Assembly (NCBI RefSeq): GCF_965201005.1
Contig: NZ_OZ241747.1
Span: 1,612,001 to 1,676,000, forward strand
Length of the DNA stretch: 64,000 nt
Direction: 5' to 3'
Source of the DNA: Mucilaginibacter_A sp965201005
GTDB taxonomy: Bacteria; Bacteroidota; Bacteroidia; Sphingobacteriales; Sphingobacteriaceae
The notes beneath the pieces were generated by a model. It saw only the letters and a program-made list of their open reading frames with translations. It was not told the DNA's origin and made no database searches. The first letter of the stretch is position 1; every line of letters starts with the position of its first letter. This document shows positions 35,207-43,253 of this stretch, piece after piece. The position numbers and the translations under genes were made by a program.

Positions 35207-35641
35207 TTATTTGTATTTTAAGTATATACTTGAACTTGCACTTTTATTGTCGTAAGAAGCGTCAATTCTTCCCCATGCAAACTGTCTAACTTTTCCTATT
35301 TGATTTATTAACCAATCTTCGTAATAATCTTTTTTATTCAGTTCTTTTTCTAAACTCCAGTCGTCCCAAGAAGATGTAGTAATTTTATCGTCAACGATAA
35401 ACCCAATCGAGTTTAGGTTGTCGATATTGAAAAAAAACATCATAGAGATATAAGTATCTTTTACTTTAAAATTTCTTATAGAATAATGTTTCCACCCATT
35501 ATTGATATCTCTAATTTCCAAATTTGCCTTTTTAAAGTAGGAAATAATTTCTTCGGGCGTTGTTTGTTGTGAAATAATAAATCCGTCTGTCAACATAATG
35601 TCGCCAGTTCTGCTGTCAATAATTTGTTGATTCAATCTCAA
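35207..35641 (-). CDS. Hypothetical cassette protein, 144 residues
   Basis: Soluble. The pattern SWDDWSLEKELNKKDYYEDW followed by FAWGRIDASYDNKSASSSI is shared by small proteins I have seen next to toxins in Gram-positive and Bacteroidota genomes, so an immunity role is possible but unproven. The stop lies 23 bases from attC 26. Confidence 0.55.
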   Translation of the reverse strand: MRLNQQIIDSRTGDIMLTDGFIISQQTTPEEIISYFKKANLEIRDINNGWKHYSIRNFKVKDTYISMMFFFNIDNLNSIGFIVDDKITTSSWDDWSLEKELNKKDYYEDWLINQIGKVRQFAWGRIDASYDNKSASSSIYLKYK

Positions 35642-35688
35642 GTCATTTAGATACGAAATTTGAATTACCGTTAGTGTAGCTAATTACG

Positions 35689-35884
35689 CACAACGTTCCG
35701 GGCTTGGCGAAGAACTGGAAATTGAAATCCTTCGGCCCAAAACCAAAGTTAAATTAATAAACAAAAAGTTGATGCTTCTTTTACCAGCTAAATTTTTGTT
35801 CCGTCTGCCGGAACTAAAGCAAAATAGCAAAAGAAAAGTTCAATAACTTCCGTCGGCCAGTTTTTTGCCAAACCAATGTTAGGT
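35689..35884 (-). repeat. attC-like site 27
   Basis: Boxes GCACAAC / GTTAGGT; GTTAGGTGCA pairs with TGCACCTAAC of site 28. Serves an ORF-less cassette. Confidence 0.92.
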
Positions 35885-36231
35885 GCAGCTTAATTTTTTA
35901 ACCATCAAAAATCAGACTTTGCGTTTTTGCAAATTATTGCGCCAAACCAAACTTGCTGGGCAAACAATATAATCACAATTTTTCAAGTCGTACGTTTTGT
36001 CTGCACAAAAAGTTGTAAGCATTTGTTTTACAAGTTTTACTTTTTGATTTAAAAAGAAGCCAGCAAACAATGCTGTTTTTACCAGGTAAAATTTAGCTTG
36101 CTGGAAATAGTCCGCTAAAAAAGTCTGCTAAAAACAGCATGGGAAAAAGTCAGCGAAAATTAAAAGTCAAATTTGTAATCGTTAAAAGTCTGGCTTGCAA
36201 GTCAGTCGGCGAAATGCAAGTCTTAAGTTGC
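35885..36231. other. ORF-less cassette (site 27)
   Basis: No credible gene. Contains ATGCTGTTTTTACC at about 36070 and TAAAAACAGCATGGGAAAAA at about 36131 in inverted orientation, followed by AGTCAGCGAAAATT, the same core as the ORF-less cassettes at 39997, 40536 and 42694. Confidence 0.6.
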
Positions 36232-36426
36232 ACCTAACGTTCAAGGCTTGGCGAAGAACTGGAATTTGAAACCCGTCAGCCGAAACCAAAGTTAAATTAA
36301 TAAACAAATGCTGATGCTTTTTTTACCGGCTAAATTTTATTCCTTCTGCCGAAACTTAAGCAAAATTGCAAAACAAAAGTTGATGTTAAACTTGTCAGCC
36401 AGTTTTTTGCCAAACCAATGTTGTGT
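36232..36426 (-). repeat. attC-like site 28
   Basis: Boxes ACCTAAC / GTTGTGT; GTTGTGTGTA pairs with TACACACAAC of site 29. Confidence 0.92.
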
Positions 36427-36433
36427 GTAGTGC

Positions 36434-36862
36434 TTATTTTGTTGAATTTATAACTGCCAGAAAAATTGGAAAAGTCAACTCGTCCTTATTTAAAATAGTT
36501 TTATCAAACCACTCATTGTCTTTCCTTAATTGTCCAACTAACCAACGGTCTTTTCCCATATAAACAAGACGGTTGTTGCCAACTTCCACTAACCAGGAAC
36601 CAAATACTTTGTCATTATAGTCTTGGGCTGTAATATTAGAATCATGTAGTTCAGAAATACAAAAGTCGTAAAGAAATTTATTCCAGTTTTTTGACACATG
36701 TTTTTCAATTTCAAAAGCATGAGCATAAGCTTTCTTAATTGTGTCGTCAGTCGCTTTACCAATCAACTCTGCATTATGTCCAAAACTGTCAATTAATGTA
36801 ACTTTAAAAACTCCGCTCGAAATTTCTTCTATTTCTGTTGTCCAACCGGGAAGTGATTTCAT
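36434..36862 (-). CDS. Hypothetical cassette protein, 142 residues
   Basis: From ATG at 36862 (MKSLPGWTTEIEEISSGVFK). Soluble, with KVTLIDSFGHNAELIGKATD, HVSKNWNKFLYDFCISEL and SWLVEVGNNRLVYMGKDRWL. The first beta-hairpin pattern occurs in small immunity-like proteins. No family assigned. The stop is eight bases from attC 28. Confidence 0.55.
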   Translation of the reverse strand: MKSLPGWTTEIEEISSGVFKVTLIDSFGHNAELIGKATDDTIKKAYAHAFEIEKHVSKNWNKFLYDFCISELHDSNITAQDYNDKVFGSWLVEVGNNRLVYMGKDRWLVGQLRKDNEWFDKTILNKDELTFPIFLAVINSTK

Positions 36863-36886
36863 AAGTGAAGTTTGTCGACGCATTAC

Positions 36887-37080
36887 ACACAACGGAAAAG
36901 GCTTGGCGAAGAACTGGCATTTGAAACCCTTCAGCCAGAACCAAAGTTAAATTTATAAACAAATGTTGATGCTTCTTTTATTAGCTAAATTTTGTTCCTT
37001 CTGCTGAAACTGAAGCAAAATAGCAAAATGAAAGTTCAACAACTTCCGTCAGCCAGTTTTTTGCCAAACCAATGTTAGCG
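36887..37080 (-). repeat. attC-like site 29
   Basis: Boxes ACACAAC / GTTAGCG; GTTAGCGGTA pairs with TACCGCTAAC of site 30. Confidence 0.92.
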
Positions 37081-37087
37081 GTAGTTT

Positions 37088-37666
37088 TTATTCACGTATT
37101 ATGCTTAATATTTTCTTTCCATTATTTATCATATGCTGTCCACATAATGTTGTAGAAATTGCGCAGGCACAGCATAGAAATGCATTGACAACTTTGTAAT
37201 TGTATGAGTTTTGAACAATTAAAAACAAAGCTAATACAGCAACAAATATTGTCCAAATCCCGATATAGAAATGAAATTTTCTATCAAATACTTTGGCTAA
37301 AGGAATAAAATGTAATCCAACAATTAATGCTAAACATGAAATCAATAAGTTTTCTTTTTTAAAATTGATCAAGAAATTTATAGTTAAAAAGATTGCAATT
37401 CCTTCTATTGCAAATATTATCCAAAATAATCTCTCTTTTTTAGGATTTTTAACTTGTTCAGTTTTAGGTAAGCTCGTTTTTTTCTTGTTAAATATCCAAT
37501 AGTTATATATTAAATAGGAGACTCCGAATCCAAGTACGACACCTGCAATTCTATAATCATAATTATTAAAGTAATATTCGGCTAAAATTGTCCAAATGAC
37601 TGTGAAAATTATCATCATAAAAAGTCCTCCAATTGATTTGTCAAGACTTGTTTCGTTGTCTGCCAT
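37088..37666 (-). CDS. Multi-TM cassette protein
   Basis: 192 residues from ATG at 37666 (MADNETSLDKSIGGLFMMI). About five membrane segments, including LFMMIIFTVIWTILAEYYF, LFWIIFAIEGIAIFLTINFL and FYIGIWTIFVAVLALFLIV. The intervening loop NKKKTSLPKTEQVKNPKKE is strongly basic. No family recognised. The open frame upstream (to 37759) only translates attC 30 and is excluded. Confidence 0.58.
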   Translation of the reverse strand: MADNETSLDKSIGGLFMMIIFTVIWTILAEYYFNNYDYRIAGVVLGFGVSYLIYNYWIFNKKKTSLPKTEQVKNPKKERLFWIIFAIEGIAIFLTINFLINFKKENLLISCLALIVGLHFIPLAKVFDRKFHFYIGIWTIFVAVLALFLIVQNSYNYKVVNAFLCCACAISTTLCGQHMINNGKKILSIIRE

Positions 37667-37683
37667 CGTTTGTTTAAAATTAC

Positions 37684-37878
37684 CGCTAACGGAAAAGGCT
37701 TGGCGAAGAACTGGAATTTGAAACTCGTCAGCCCAAACCAAAGTTAAATTAATGTTCAAATGTTGATGCTTCTTTTACCAGCTAAATTTTATTCCGTCGG
37801 ATAGAATTGAAGCAAAATAGCAAAACAAAAGTTGATATTTAATCCGTCAGCCAGTTTTTTGCCAAACCAATGTTGGCT
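37684..37878 (-). repeat. attC-like site 30
   Basis: Boxes CGCTAAC / GTTGGCT; GTTGGCTG pairs with CAGCCAAC of site 31. Confidence 0.9.
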
Positions 37879-37904
37879 GACGTTATATTCTTATCGAAGT
37901 AGGA

Positions 37905-38588
37905 TTAAAGTTTAAGAGGTAGTTGATTTGTTATTTTATCAGTAATGTTAGACGTTGATACCTGTATAAATGATGAATTGTCAGGATTTATTTCAGCCCA
38001 ACGAATTTCACCTTTTAACACAGCGGCTTTAATTTTCTGCTGTATTTCTGTCAGTCGTGAATTCCCAGTTTTTACTTCAACAATGTAAATTATTATGTCA
38101 TCTTTTTTATCTGCATAACCGTCAAATACGATTAGGTCGATAGGACTGCCTATAAACCTTGCATCTTTTGGATTGAATTGAGAAAGAAAACTTGAATGAA
38201 AAGGTACAAGATGTTCTGTGATTTTTCCAAGATTAACAGAATAACTTCTGTTTATGGCATCTTGCCTGATTTTTGCCTCTTCTTCAATTTTCCATTTTTG
38301 CAAAAGTACTAAAGCAGCTTCTCGATATTGCTGTTCAGCATGTTTTTGAACTTTTTCGATTTCCGCTTGTTTGAATCTGTCCAACTCTTCAATAGCCCAA
38401 TTTTGATATGAAACTTTTAACTCAGCTTCTTTAGCTTTCATTTTAAGATCCATTTCCCGTAACATTTGCTTAGCCTTATCACTATCTCTGGAAGTTTCGA
38501 AAAGATTATAAAGCAATATTAAAATTACGATACCAATTGTAATTAGCCAACCGGTCGAAATCGTAACATCCAAAAGTATCATTGCCAA
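37905..38588 (-). CDS. Membrane-anchored Holliday-junction-resolvase-like nuclease
   Basis: 227 residues. An N-terminal membrane anchor (WLITIGIVILILLYNLF), then a coiled coil of about 90 residues (MLREMDLKMKAKEAELKV, EIEKVQKHAEQQYREAA), then a C-terminal PD-(D/E)XK-like domain: GSPIDLIVFDGY (Asp) and IIYIVEVKTGNSRLTEIQQK (Glu, Lys). This matches the Holliday junction resolvase-like family seen in archaea and bacteria. The nuclease residues are intact; the target is unknown. Confidence 0.8.
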   Translation of the reverse strand: MAMILLDVTISTGWLITIGIVILILLYNLFETSRDSDKAKQMLREMDLKMKAKEAELKVSYQNWAIEELDRFKQAEIEKVQKHAEQQYREAALVLLQKWKIEEEAKIRQDAINRSYSVNLGKITEHLVPFHSSFLSQFNPKDARFIGSPIDLIVFDGYADKKDDIIIYIVEVKTGNSRLTEIQQKIKAAVLKGEIRWAEINPDNSSFIQVSTSNITDKITNQLPLKL

Positions 38589-38659
38589 TGTTTCTTAAAA
38601 TTACTAAGTAATATGCTTCTCGTTATTTATTGATTTAGTTTTAGGTCCGCAATAATGGC

Positions 38660-38854
38660 AGCCAACGGAAAGGGCTTGGCGAAGAACTGGAATTTGAAAC
38701 CCGTCAGCCGAAACCAAAGTTAAATAAATGTTCAATTGTTGATGCTTCTTTTACCGGCTAAATTTTGTTCCGTCTGCCGATACTGAAGCAAAATAGCAAA
38801 ATAAAAGTTGATGTTTAATTCATCAGCCAGTTTTTTGCCAAACCAATGTTAGCG
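38660..38854 (-). repeat. attC-like site 31
   Basis: Boxes AGCCAAC / GTTAGCG; GTTAGCGGTA pairs with TACCGCTAAC of site 32. Confidence 0.92.
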
Positions 38855-38858
38855 GTAG

Positions 38859-39215
38859 TTAAATTTGTCTTGTTGCAATTATTACAAAGAATAAAAGGCT
38901 TAAACCGGAATAACAAAGCACCGGTACTATTAAGCTGCTTTTATCTTTATATTGATAATTTTCTATAATTTGATTTCTTCTTTTATAGAAAATAAAGGTT
39001 AACAAAACAGAAAGTAAACTTCCTGTTAAAAACAAATAACCGTCGTCACTTATCGAATTAAGTCGCCTTTTTAAAAGTTCGCGATTGATAAATAATAAAA
39101 GCCCAGTTATATTTAGAAATAATAGAAATGCAAAAAGTCTAAAAGCAAATCGTGTTCCTACTTTTTCAGACATTTTAATCATTCCATAAAGAAGTAAGTC
39201 TAAAATTTTAGTCAT
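38859..39215 (-). CDS. Three-TM cassette protein
   Basis: 118 residues with membrane segments FRLFAFLLFLNITGLLLFI, YLFLTGSLLSVLLTFIFY and LIVPVLCYSGLSLLFFVII. Short loops with basic residues (RELLKRRLNS, YKRRNQ). No family recognised. The stop is four bases from attC 31. Confidence 0.55.
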   Translation of the reverse strand: MTKILDLLLYGMIKMSEKVGTRFAFRLFAFLLFLNITGLLLFINRELLKRRLNSISDDGYLFLTGSLLSVLLTFIFYKRRNQIIENYQYKDKSSLIVPVLCYSGLSLLFFVIIATRQI

Positions 39216-39225
39216 TCTTAATTAC

Positions 39226-39420
39226 CGCTAACGTTCAAGGCTTGGCGAAGAACTGGTATTTAAAACCCGTCAGCCCGAACCAAAGCTAAATTTATAATCA
39301 AATGCTGATGCTTCTTTTACCAGCTAAATTTTGTTCCGTCTGCCGAAACTGAAGCAAAATAGTAAAATAAAAGTTGATGTTTATTCCGTCTGCCAGTTTT
39401 TTGCCAAACCATTGTTAGCG
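39226..39420 (-). repeat. attC-like site 32
   Basis: Boxes CGCTAAC / GTTAGCG; GTTAGCGGT pairs with ACCGCTAAC of site 33. Confidence 0.92.
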
Positions 39421-39447
39421 GTTCGTGCTGGTCTGTTAACCGCTATT

Positions 39448-39774
39448 TTACTGTCTTTTAAATTTTGTTTTGTCTCCTCCAAATTCTAAAACAAGAGTGT
39501 CTTCGTTGTCAAACATATATTTTGTGCTTTCCTGTTTCGGACTTGAAGGTTGGTCAGAATATAAAGTGTCTCCGCTTGTCCAATAAACCATATTTATTCT
39601 TTGTAGCTTGTCACCATCCATAATTTCGTAAATGAGTTTACCATTATTAGTAAACGTCATTAAAACATTTCCAATATTGCTTATAGTTGCTTCGTCTTTG
39701 ATATCACTTATCCAAACTCCTTCAAGGTTTTTGTCGAATGTAGGTTTATTGAAGATTTTACTAAAAAGTCCCAT
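39448..39774 (-). CDS. Lipocalin-like small cassette protein
   Basis: 108 residues: FDKNLEGVWISDIKDEAT, VLMTFTNNGKLIYEIMDG and TLVLEFGGDKTKFKRQ. The GxW start followed by repeated beta strands resembles lipocalin-like domains, but short. No signal peptide. Role unknown. Confidence 0.55.
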   Translation of the reverse strand: MGLFSKIFNKPTFDKNLEGVWISDIKDEATISNIGNVLMTFTNNGKLIYEIMDGDKLQRINMVYWTSGDTLYSDQPSSPKQESTKYMFDNEDTLVLEFGGDKTKFKRQ

Positions 39775-39865
39775 TGTAATTATTTTTGAATGTCAAAGGA
39801 TTTCGGGTCAATAATAAAATTAGAAATAATAATTTGTATTCTTTGGATGTGTCTTTTCGCATGAC

Positions 39866-39996
39866 CGCTAACGGAAAAGGCTTGGCGAAGAACTGGCAAT
39901 AGAATTCCTTCCGCTCAAACCAGAACTAAAGATAAAAAAGAATTACAAATGTTCAATTACTTCCTTCAGCCAGTTTTTGCCAAACCAATGTTGCAA
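39866..39996 (-). repeat. attC-like site 33, short form
   Basis: Only 131 bases instead of about 195: boxes CGCTAAC / GTTGCAA and normal arms, but the central region is shortened. GTTGCAAGTA pairs with TACTTGCAAC of site 34. Confidence 0.9.
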
Positions 39997-40340
39997 GTAG
40001 TTTATTTCTAAAAACTTGAGATTTGTATTTTAATTTTGAAAATTTGTCGTTTGCCAGCGAAACACATTTTAAACATTTAAACATTTCGAAATTCAACTTG
40101 ACGTTTTTAAAGTTTGGCAATTGTAATTCTGCGCCCAGTTCGGCAAAAATGATTTGTGTTTTTAAACTTATTAATCGCGTTTCCGAAACTTAAAATTCAC
40201 CAAAACCAGGCTGTTTTTACCGCCCAAAAATTTGAATTCCAATTTTATGCCGATAAAAACAGCATTGGAAAAAGTCAGCGCGAGTTACGACGTTTGTCGG
40301 ATTCAGCTCAATGTTTCAGCACTTAGTTCGGTTAAATTAC
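39997..40340. other. ORF-less cassette (site 33)
   Basis: No credible gene. Inverted motif pair GGCTGTTTTTACC (about 40211) and GATAAAAACAGCATTGG (about 40252), then AAAAAGTCAGCG and TTTGTCGGATTCAGCT. About 80 percent like the next cassette by eye. Confidence 0.65.
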
Positions 40341-40535
40341 TTGCAACGGAAAAGGCTTGGCGAAGAACTGGAATTTGAAACTCGTCAGCCGAAACCAAAG
40401 TTAAATTAAAGTTCCAAAGTTCAATACTGTTTTTATCAGCTAAGTTTTGTTCCTTCTGCCGAAACTGATGCAAAATAGCAAAATAGAAGTTCAATAAATC
40501 TCGTCAGCCAGTTTTTTGCCAAACCAATGTTGCAA
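40341..40535 (-). repeat. attC-like site 34
   Basis: Boxes TTGCAAC / GTTGCAA; GTTGCAAGTA pairs with TACTTGCAAC of site 35, the same boundary as site 33, consistent with cassette duplication. The inner motif is the ATACTGTTTTTATC variant. Confidence 0.92.
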
Positions 40536-40876
40536 GTAGTTTATTTCTGAAAACTTCTGCTTTGAATATAAACTTTTATAAAATTTAACGTTTGTCGGCG
40601 AAACGTTTTTAAACATTTAAATATTAAAAATTTAGTTCGACATTTGAAGTTTGTCAATTGTATTTCTGCGCCAAGTTCGGCAAAATTGATTTGTGTTTTA
40701 AACTTGTTAATTGCATTCGTGAAACTTTAAATTCGCTGAAACCATACTGTTTTTACAAACCAAAAGTTTAAATTCCAATTTTATGTCGATAAAAACAGCA
40801 TTGAAAAAAAGTCAGCGAAATTTTCGGCGTTTGTCGGATTCAGCTAAATGTTTAGCACTTTGTTCGGCTAAATTAC
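40536..40876. other. ORF-less cassette (site 34)
   Basis: Close relative of the preceding ORF-less cassette. Shares ATACTGTTTTTAC (about 40745), GATAAAAACAGCATTG (about 40788), AAAAAAGTCAGCG and GTTTGTCGGATTCAGCTAAA. No gene. Confidence 0.65.
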
Positions 40877-41073
40877 TTGCAACGGAAAAGGCTTGGCGAA
40901 GAACTGGTATTTGAAACTCGTCAGCCGAAACCAAAGCTAAATTTATAATAAAAAGTTCAATACTGTTTTTAATAGCTAAATTTTATTCCGTCGGCCGGAA
41001 CTAAAGTAAAATAGCAAAACAAAAAGTTGATATTAATTCCGTCCGCCAGTTTTTTGCCAAACCAATGTTAGCG
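40877..41073 (-). repeat. attC-like site 35
   Basis: Boxes TTGCAAC / GTTAGCG; GTTAGCGGC pairs with GCCGCTAAC of site 36. Confidence 0.92.
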
Positions 41074-41085
41074 GCTGGCCTAATC

Positions 41086-41793
41086 TTAATAAGAAAGTTT
41101 AATGATATCTATAAACTTTTGTTTTCCAGTTCGATTACCATAAGATTTTGAATTCTTATTCCACCATTGTCGACCAGCATGAGGAACGAAATCAATTTTC
41201 ATTTCAAATGAAATATTCCTTTTTAATTTTACCTCATTAAAAGAATCAAATGCTTTTTTACTTATAAATATTATACTTTCTGGTTTGATTATATTGATGA
41301 TCTTTTCAAAAGTATCAAAAGCGATTTTTTTATCGTCAGTTGTAGGTTTGATAGAACGATCTTCTTTTTTTATTTGCTGTACAAACGCAGGCTTTTGGAA
41401 ATAATTATAGAAACTAAATTTATCAAATATTAATTTGGAATTACTGAAATGTGAAACTTCTAATAGTGCTTTTTTTAAGTTAAAATATAATGTTAATGGT
41501 CTTTCATGCTTACCAAATTCTACCGTTACCAAATTATTACGTGTTGTAATATAGTTCTTGTGATTTTCATTTAATCCTTTAGAATTAAAGTCATACCAAT
41601 TAGTGAAATAATCTAATCCTGAATAGGTTTTGATTTCGTCATAAGGCAACCAGTGACTTTCACCAATTAAAAGAATCTTTTTTGATTGCATCCAATTTAT
41701 GCCAACAAAAGGAAGCATTTCAGGATAATTACTTAAATGGAAAATATCAGATTTGAATAGTTCATCAAATTCAGTTGTATAAAAATTGCTCAT
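41086..41793 (-). CDS. Hypothetical protein, possibly uracil-DNA-glycosylase-like fold
   Basis: 235 residues, soluble. The segment MQSKKILLIGESHWLPYDE in the first third and IIKPESIIFISKKAFDSF then MKIDFVPHAGRQWWNK in the last third recall the order of motifs in UDG-superfamily proteins (a glycine-containing first motif and a terminal H-P-rich motif), but key residues are not clearly conserved. No confident family. The stop lies 13 bases from attC 35. Confidence 0.55.
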   Translation of the reverse strand: MSNFYTTEFDELFKSDIFHLSNYPEMLPFVGINWMQSKKILLIGESHWLPYDEIKTYSGLDYFTNWYDFNSKGLNENHKNYITTRNNLVTVEFGKHERPLTLYFNLKKALLEVSHFSNSKLIFDKFSFYNYFQKPAFVQQIKKEDRSIKPTTDDKKIAFDTFEKIINIIKPESIIFISKKAFDSFNEVKLKRNISFEMKIDFVPHAGRQWWNKNSKSYGNRTGKQKFIDIIKLSY

Positions 41794-41831
41794 CTCTTAG
41801 TTTAGGTTTTAGTTCGGTTCTTCGGGCTTGC

Positions 41832-42026
41832 CGCTAACGGAAAAGGCTTGGCGAAGAACTGGAAATAGAATTCCTTCCGCCGAAACCAAAGTTAAATTAA
41901 TAAACAAATGTTGATGCTTCTTTTATCAGCTAAATTTTGTTCCTTCGGCTGAAACTGAAGCAAAATAGTAAAACAAAAGCCAAAGTTTAATTCGTCAGCC
42001 AGTTTTTTGCCAAACCAATGTTGGCT
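41832..42026 (-). repeat. attC-like site 36
   Basis: Boxes CGCTAAC / GTTGGCT; GTTGGCTGTA pairs with TACAGCCAAC of site 37. Confidence 0.92.
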
Positions 42027-42032
42027 GTAGTT

Positions 42033-42446
42033 TTATTCTTCCTCGTAGTTCTTAGTTTCATCTTCTCTTGTTTCATGAAAATCACTAAACCTTACTTCTT
42101 CGTTGTAGTTACGGTCAGGATACTTTTCGTCAAACCGTTCGTGTAAAACAATATCAAGTCGTTTGAAGAGTATGGCAAGATTTTTTTTATCGTCGCCAAT
42201 ATCATACATCATACTAACAATATGTTCATCTCCGTCTTTACTTTTTTTCTTATCAATGCAAAGCAATGATATACTAAATTCTTCTGTGCCATAAATAGAT
42301 AAGCCAATAATATCAAACCTATTTTCGTCAAGCTTAAAATATCTGCCAATACTCTTTAAAGTGTCACCAGCATATCTACTAAGTGCATCAGAAATGTCTG
42401 CTGCAACACTGCCTTTAAAGTCGTTATAAGATACATCTGCTTTCAT
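42033..42446 (-). CDS. Hypothetical acidic cassette protein, 137 residues
   Basis: Soluble: VSYNDFKGSVAADISDALSR, YFKLDENRFDIIGLSIYG, FSISLLCIDKKKSKDGDE and a very acidic tail (YNEEVRFSDFHETREDETKN). The C-terminal acidity might mimic nucleic acid or bind a basic partner; speculation only. The stop is seven bases from attC 36. Confidence 0.55.
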   Translation of the reverse strand: MKADVSYNDFKGSVAADISDALSRYAGDTLKSIGRYFKLDENRFDIIGLSIYGTEEFSISLLCIDKKKSKDGDEHIVSMMYDIGDDKKNLAILFKRLDIVLHERFDEKYPDRNYNEEVRFSDFHETREDETKNYEEE

Positions 42447-42497
42447 GTTCGTTAAGTTTTAAATCTATATTATAAGTTTGAAGTCTTGTAAAATTAC

Positions 42498-42693
42498 AGC
42501 CAACGTTCAAGGGCTTGGCGAAGAACTGGAATTTGAAACCCTTCAGCCCGAACCAAAGTTAAATTAATGTTCAAATGTTGATGCTTCTTTTATCGGCTAA
42601 ATTTTAATCCTTCCGCCGAAACTGAAGTAAAATAGCAAAATAAAAGTTGATGTTTATTCCGTCCGCCAGTTTTTTGCCAAACCAATGTTGCAC
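42498..42693 (-). repeat. attC-like site 37 (recombinase-proximal)
   Basis: Boxes AGCCAAC / GTTGCAC; GTTGCACG pairs with CGTGCAAC at 43029-43036, the last boundary before the recombinase. Confidence 0.92.
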
Positions 42694-43029
42694 GACGTTT
42701 ATTTTAAAAAACGGAAATATAAATTTGAACTTTTAAAACTCGTCATTTTTCCGCAAACAAGCAAAATATTTAAACTACAAAGTCGTCCAATTTAAAGTCC
42801 GACGATTATTTTTGTCTGCGCCAACGCCACAATTTTGATTTGTCGTTTTAAAAACTTTCAAGTCACATCCGGCAATTTAAAAAGTCCGCCGAACATACTG
42901 TTTTTACCAGCAAAAGGTTTGTCCGCTAATTTTATACCGATAAAAACAGCATTGGAAAAAGTCAGCGTAATTAGTCGGCGATTGTTAAAAGTCGGCCACA
43001 TGTGTCGGCACTTTGTTCGGCTAAATGGC
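42694..43029. other. ORF-less cassette (site 37), first in the array
   Basis: The newest-position cassette has no credible gene. Inverted motif pair ATACTGTTTTTACC (about 42896) and GATAAAAACAGCATTGG (about 42940), then AAAAAGTCAGCG, GTCGGCGATTG and CACTTTGTTCGGCTAAA, the core of the ORF-less family. Confidence 0.6.
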
Positions 43030-43253
43030 GTGCAACTCATAAATAGACGCAAGTCCCTTGAGTTCTACGTAAAATTAAAAATATTGTTGAAACTTTACGG
43101 TTCAAAAGTATTAAATTATATAAGCCGTTTATAATCATTTGGTTATAAGTTCTTTTATACACAATTGGCAATTTTTTATTCTGTTAAACAATACAAAATA
43201 CGCATTGCGCATTTGTAAATTGTTTAATGGCAAACAATACAAAATGCGCAATA
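43030..43253 (-). other. Candidate attI region
   Basis: The first cassette ends at GTGCAAC (43030-43036); the remaining 217 bases reach the recombinase stop codon. They contain the arm AAACAATACAAAATACGCA at 43186-43204, its inverted partner TGCGCATTTGTAAATTGTTT at 43206-43225, and a third direct copy AAACAATACAAAATGCGCA at 43232-43250. An inverted pair plus a direct repeat is the layout of recombinase-binding sites in attI. Confidence 0.55.

Noticed and set aside
40303..40494. Open frames through attC sites (also 12428-12553, 26727-26939, 37667-37759)
   Set aside because: They translate the same attC strand (EFQIPVLRQAFSVSGN-like) in every copy; no independent coding evidence, although they may mislead start-site calling.
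12478..43036. CRISPR array
   Set aside because: Repeats are about 195 bp with long inverted arms, the intervals are hundreds to thousands of bases and encode unrelated proteins, and there are no cas genes.
12478..43036. Array of MITE or IS insertions
   Set aside because: All 37 copies are in one orientation, always just after a stop codon, and the ends pair within each cassette; target-site duplications would not give this pattern.
43037..43253. tRNA or other known RNA gene at the array edge
   Set aside because: No cloverleaf or T-loop sequence is visible; the palindrome is AT-rich and better explained as a protein-binding site.
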